This document shows, one piece after another, positions 5,910-7,781 of a stretch of 7,781 bases of DNA. Source of the stretch: Lachnospira sp. (GTDB lineage: Bacteria; Bacillota; Clostridia; Lachnospirales; Lachnospiraceae); contig JAGAJD010000211.1 in the NCBI GenBank assembly GCA_017626275.1, positions 1-7,781 on the forward strand, read 5' to 3'. Positions within the stretch are counted from its first letter, which is position 1. Each line of letters begins with the position of its first letter. The position numbers and the translations under genes were made by a program. The notes beneath the pieces are model-generated. The model was not told the DNA's origin. It saw nothing but the letters and a program-made list of their open reading frames with translations, and ran no database searches.

Positions 5910-7781
5910 TTATGATACTCTTGCTTTTACATATTCACTTATCTGCAGATTATCCTCTAACATTCTGCAGCCGACAATATAATTACCGTCATCATCAGTA
6001 GAACGTATAATAATGCCCTTTAATGGCTTTGAATCCACTAAATCAAAATTGTGAATTGTAAGTTCAACCTGTTTTCCTATTGATTCTGCAAATTCACGCT
6101 CCTCGCTTGAAAATGCAAAGCCGCCCGCACTAATATTTATCATCTTACAATCATATGAATGTTTATCAGCTCCCATAACAATACTGCATGGATTAGACAT
6201 TGATAATCTAGGATATTTTCTTCTGTTAAGCACCTTCGGATTGCTGTTGATAAAAAACTTATAATAGCTGCTTCCGTCTTTTTTAACATGGCTCAGCTTT
6301 ATATCCGTCCATTCATACATTGCATTATTTACAATAATATGAATATTATATTTCTGCTTAATTCTTCCGTTAACAAACTGTTCTGTACGTTTGTCTGCCG
6401 CAATTAATATGCCGTCTTTTTCAACATCTGCTACATCTGTTTTAAAATCTGCTTCATCTGCACGTTTTTCCCCTGATACTGATACAGAAATATTCATTCC
6501 GGCAACTATATCATCGATACCCATAAAACCGCCTGCACCTAATTCTTCTACAAGCTTTCCGACTACACTTTCAATCTTAATAACGTTACGTGAAGTTTCT
6601 GCATACTTGCTTAACATTGTCTTTGTCGTCATCTCAGAATTCTGAACACTTTCTGTCATAACTGACATAATGTCCTGAATCTGTCTCATATTGTTTACCA
6701 TGTTCTTATTAGATACTTCTACTCTCTTAATGGCAGTATCCACCACCTGAATCTCATCACCAAGCTGCTTTGAATCATCAGTAATCGTACTTACGCTGTC
6801 ATTGACAACTTTCATCTTTTCAAGTGTCTCATAAATCAGCTTAAGAATCGTAGTAATGGACTCTGTCATCTTATCTGATGTCTCTTCTAAATGATTCAAT
6901 GCTGTCATAATACTGCTTGATGAATTCTGTGTACCCATACTTAAATTTCTAATCTCGTCAGCAACGACTGCAAAGCCCTTTCCTGCCTCACCTGCTCTTG
7001 CCGCCTCAATAGATGCATTAAGCGATAAAAGATTCGTCTGCGTAGTAATATCTTCAATAGTACCGGTCTCCTGTTTTACCATGTTAAACTGTTCACGGAA
7101 CTCGTGAAGAATCTTCTCTACCTGTGATGACAGCTCCGCCATAACATTAGTTGACTCCACTACGTCAGATAATTCCCTTGAGCTTGTTGTCGCATGTGTA
7201 ACCGATTCATCAATAATTGATACAATCCTGTCTGTCAAGACTGCCACATTTGCAACCTGACTGTCTATATCCTCCGTCATTTCCATAGATGAATCTATCT
7301 TTTCATTGAGCAGATTATTATTACCTGACAGTTCTACCATGCTGCATACAACTGTAGAAGCTCCCTCTTTATTCTCATCTGAAAGCTCCCTTACTACCGT
7401 CATGCCATCAACAACTGCCATACTGGCTTCTTTCACCTGCTCTATAGTTGTAACAACTCTCTGAAGATTATCTTTTACGGAACCAAGCATTGCACCATCT
7501 GATTTACATAAATGATTGATAGAGAGAATATATCCGGCATAACAAAGGATAATTACAGCATTCTGTATCTCGTAATTAGTAATATCAGCCGGCATATTAA
7601 GTCCCGACATATAATTCTTTATAATTAATATTATCGTAATCGCAATTGAAGCAATTCCACATCGGATAATATAATTACGGTTCTTATAAAGAATTAACAT
7701 ACTTGAAAGCGGCAATATAAATGCAAATGCAAGCTGTGACGTAGTTGTAAGCATTACAAATACATAGAAAACACCATAACC
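5910..7781 (-). CDS. Methyl-accepting chemotaxis protein with C-terminal YcgR-like/PilZ domain (5' end cut off)
   Basis: This membrane chemoreceptor is expected to signal to CheA/CheW and probably to bind cyclic di-GMP. Numbering is from Met at 7754, but that Met is probably internal. It has no ribosome binding site, and the frame stays open and hydrophobic (GYGVFYVFV) for nine more codons to the window edge. Residues 1-83 hold about three membrane helices with short loops and no large extracellular sensor. A long coiled coil follows directly, with no clear HAMP domain. The MCP hairpin tip lies at about 235-271 ([18 protein letters not shown], then [15 protein letters not shown]). After a linker (418-445), residues about 446-508 resemble the YcgR N-terminal barrel. 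The PilZ domain (511-612) has R512-KYP-R516 and N540-ISAG-G545, both c-di-GMP motifs intact. There is no CheR-docking pentapeptide at the end. It leads the five-gene train, 25 bp before the nucleosidase. Domain calls are firm; ligand and membrane topology are open. Confidence 0.93.
   Translation of the reverse strand, partial: GYGVFYVFVMLTTTSQLAFAFILPLSSMLILYKNRNYIIRCGIASIAITIILIIKNYMSGLNMPADITNYEIQNAVIILCYAGYILSINHLCKSDGAMLGSVKDNLQRVVTTIEQVKEASMAVVDGMTVVRELSDENKEGASTVVCSMVELSGNNNLLNEKIDSSMEMTEDIDSQVANVAVLTDRIVSIIDESVTHATTSSRELSDVVESTNVMAELSSQVEKILHEFREQFNMVKQETGTIEDITTQTNLLSLNASIEAARAGEAGKGFAVVADEIRNLSMGTQNSSSSIMTALNHLEETSDKMTESITTILKLIYETLEKMKVVNDSVSTITDDSKQLGDEIQVVDTAIKRVEVSNKNMVNNMRQIQDIMSVMTESVQNSEMTTKTMLSKYAETSRNVIKIESVVGKLVEELGAGGFMGIDDIVAGMNISVSVSGEKRADEADFKTDVADVEKDGILIAADKRTEQFVNGRIKQKYNIHIIVNNAMYEWTDIKLSHVKKDGSSYYKFFINSNPKVLNRRKYPRLSMSNPCSIVMGADKHSYDCKMINISAGGFAFSSEEREFAESIGKQVELTIHNFDLVDSKPLKGIIIRSTDDDGNYIVGCRMLEDNLQISEYVKARVS

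Larger units (their letters stand above)
1780..7781 (-). other. Probable co-directional transcription unit of five genes
   Basis: Five minus-strand genes follow one another: chemoreceptor-PilZ, nucleosidase, SPL-family radical SAM protein, SDR, PPK2. The gaps are 25 bp, a 29-bp overlap, 13 bp and 48 bp. No terminator hairpin with a T-run was found between them, and the first clear terminator lies after PPK2. The promoter would lie beyond the right edge. The nucleosidase/radical SAM/SDR part is the tightest. The 48-bp gap before PPK2 could hold a weak promoter, but none is evident. Confidence 0.55.

Noticed and set aside
5904..5917. TATCAT-TT-ATGATA dyad at the chemoreceptor stop codon
   Set aside because: It is A+T-rich with only a 2-nt centre and no T-run, so it cannot be an intrinsic terminator. 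It is short enough to be chance.
5910..7754. Chemoreceptor called complete from the Met at 7754
   Set aside because: There is no ribosome binding site, and the frame is open and hydrophobic to the window edge, so the first membrane helix probably starts outside the window.

Overview
This A+T-rich window looks like chromosomal sequence from an anaerobic, probably motile Firmicute, most likely of the Lachnospiraceae/Clostridia type. That placement is inference. It rests on strong GGAGG-type ribosome binding sites, a MepA-like MATE exporter, a spore-photoproduct-lyase-family radical SAM protein, and a chemoreceptor that carries a PilZ domain. No rRNA, tRNA, CRISPR array, insertion sequence or phage gene was seen.

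Layout. Positions 1-159 hold the 5' end of an unrecognised gene on the minus strand. A 181-bp divergent intergenic region follows, with a candidate sigma70-type promoter and a small hairpin next to the ribosome binding site of a plus-strand MATE efflux pump (341-1690). A strong bidirectional terminator (about 1698-1735) separates the pump from a convergent minus-strand gene train that fills the rest of the window.

The train, in transcription order (right to left), is: a chemoreceptor with a membrane-embedded N-terminus and a C-terminal YcgR-like/PilZ module (5910 to beyond 7781, 5' end cut by the window); a nucleosidase of the MTA/SAH-nucleosidase fold with an extra C-terminal helical, Cys-containing tail (5024-5884); an SPL-family radical SAM protein (4033-5052) whose start overlaps the end of the nucleosidase gene; a short-chain dehydrogenase broken by a single-base frameshift (3295-4019); and a two-domain polyphosphate:AMP phosphotransferase (1780-3246). 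Gaps are 25 bp, a 29-bp overlap, 13 bp and 48 bp, with no terminator seen between genes, so co-transcription is plausible.

The most interesting unit is the nucleosidase/radical SAM/SDR trio. The overlap suggests translational coupling. The nucleosidase keeps the catalytic residues of enzymes that also cleave 5'-deoxyadenosine, the usual by-product of radical SAM chemistry. The radical SAM protein keeps the [4Fe-4S] cysteines, but in a manual alignment it has Tyr where the SPL hydrogen-donor Cys should be. Its substrate may therefore not be the spore photoproduct. The substrate and the link to the chemoreceptor and PPK2 cannot be decided from the sequence.

Four gene starts were set from ribosome binding sites or gene layout rather than the longest reading frame: MATE at GTG 341, PPK2 at ATG 3246, the nucleosidase at ATG 5884, and the radical SAM protein at TTG 5052 (the least certain).
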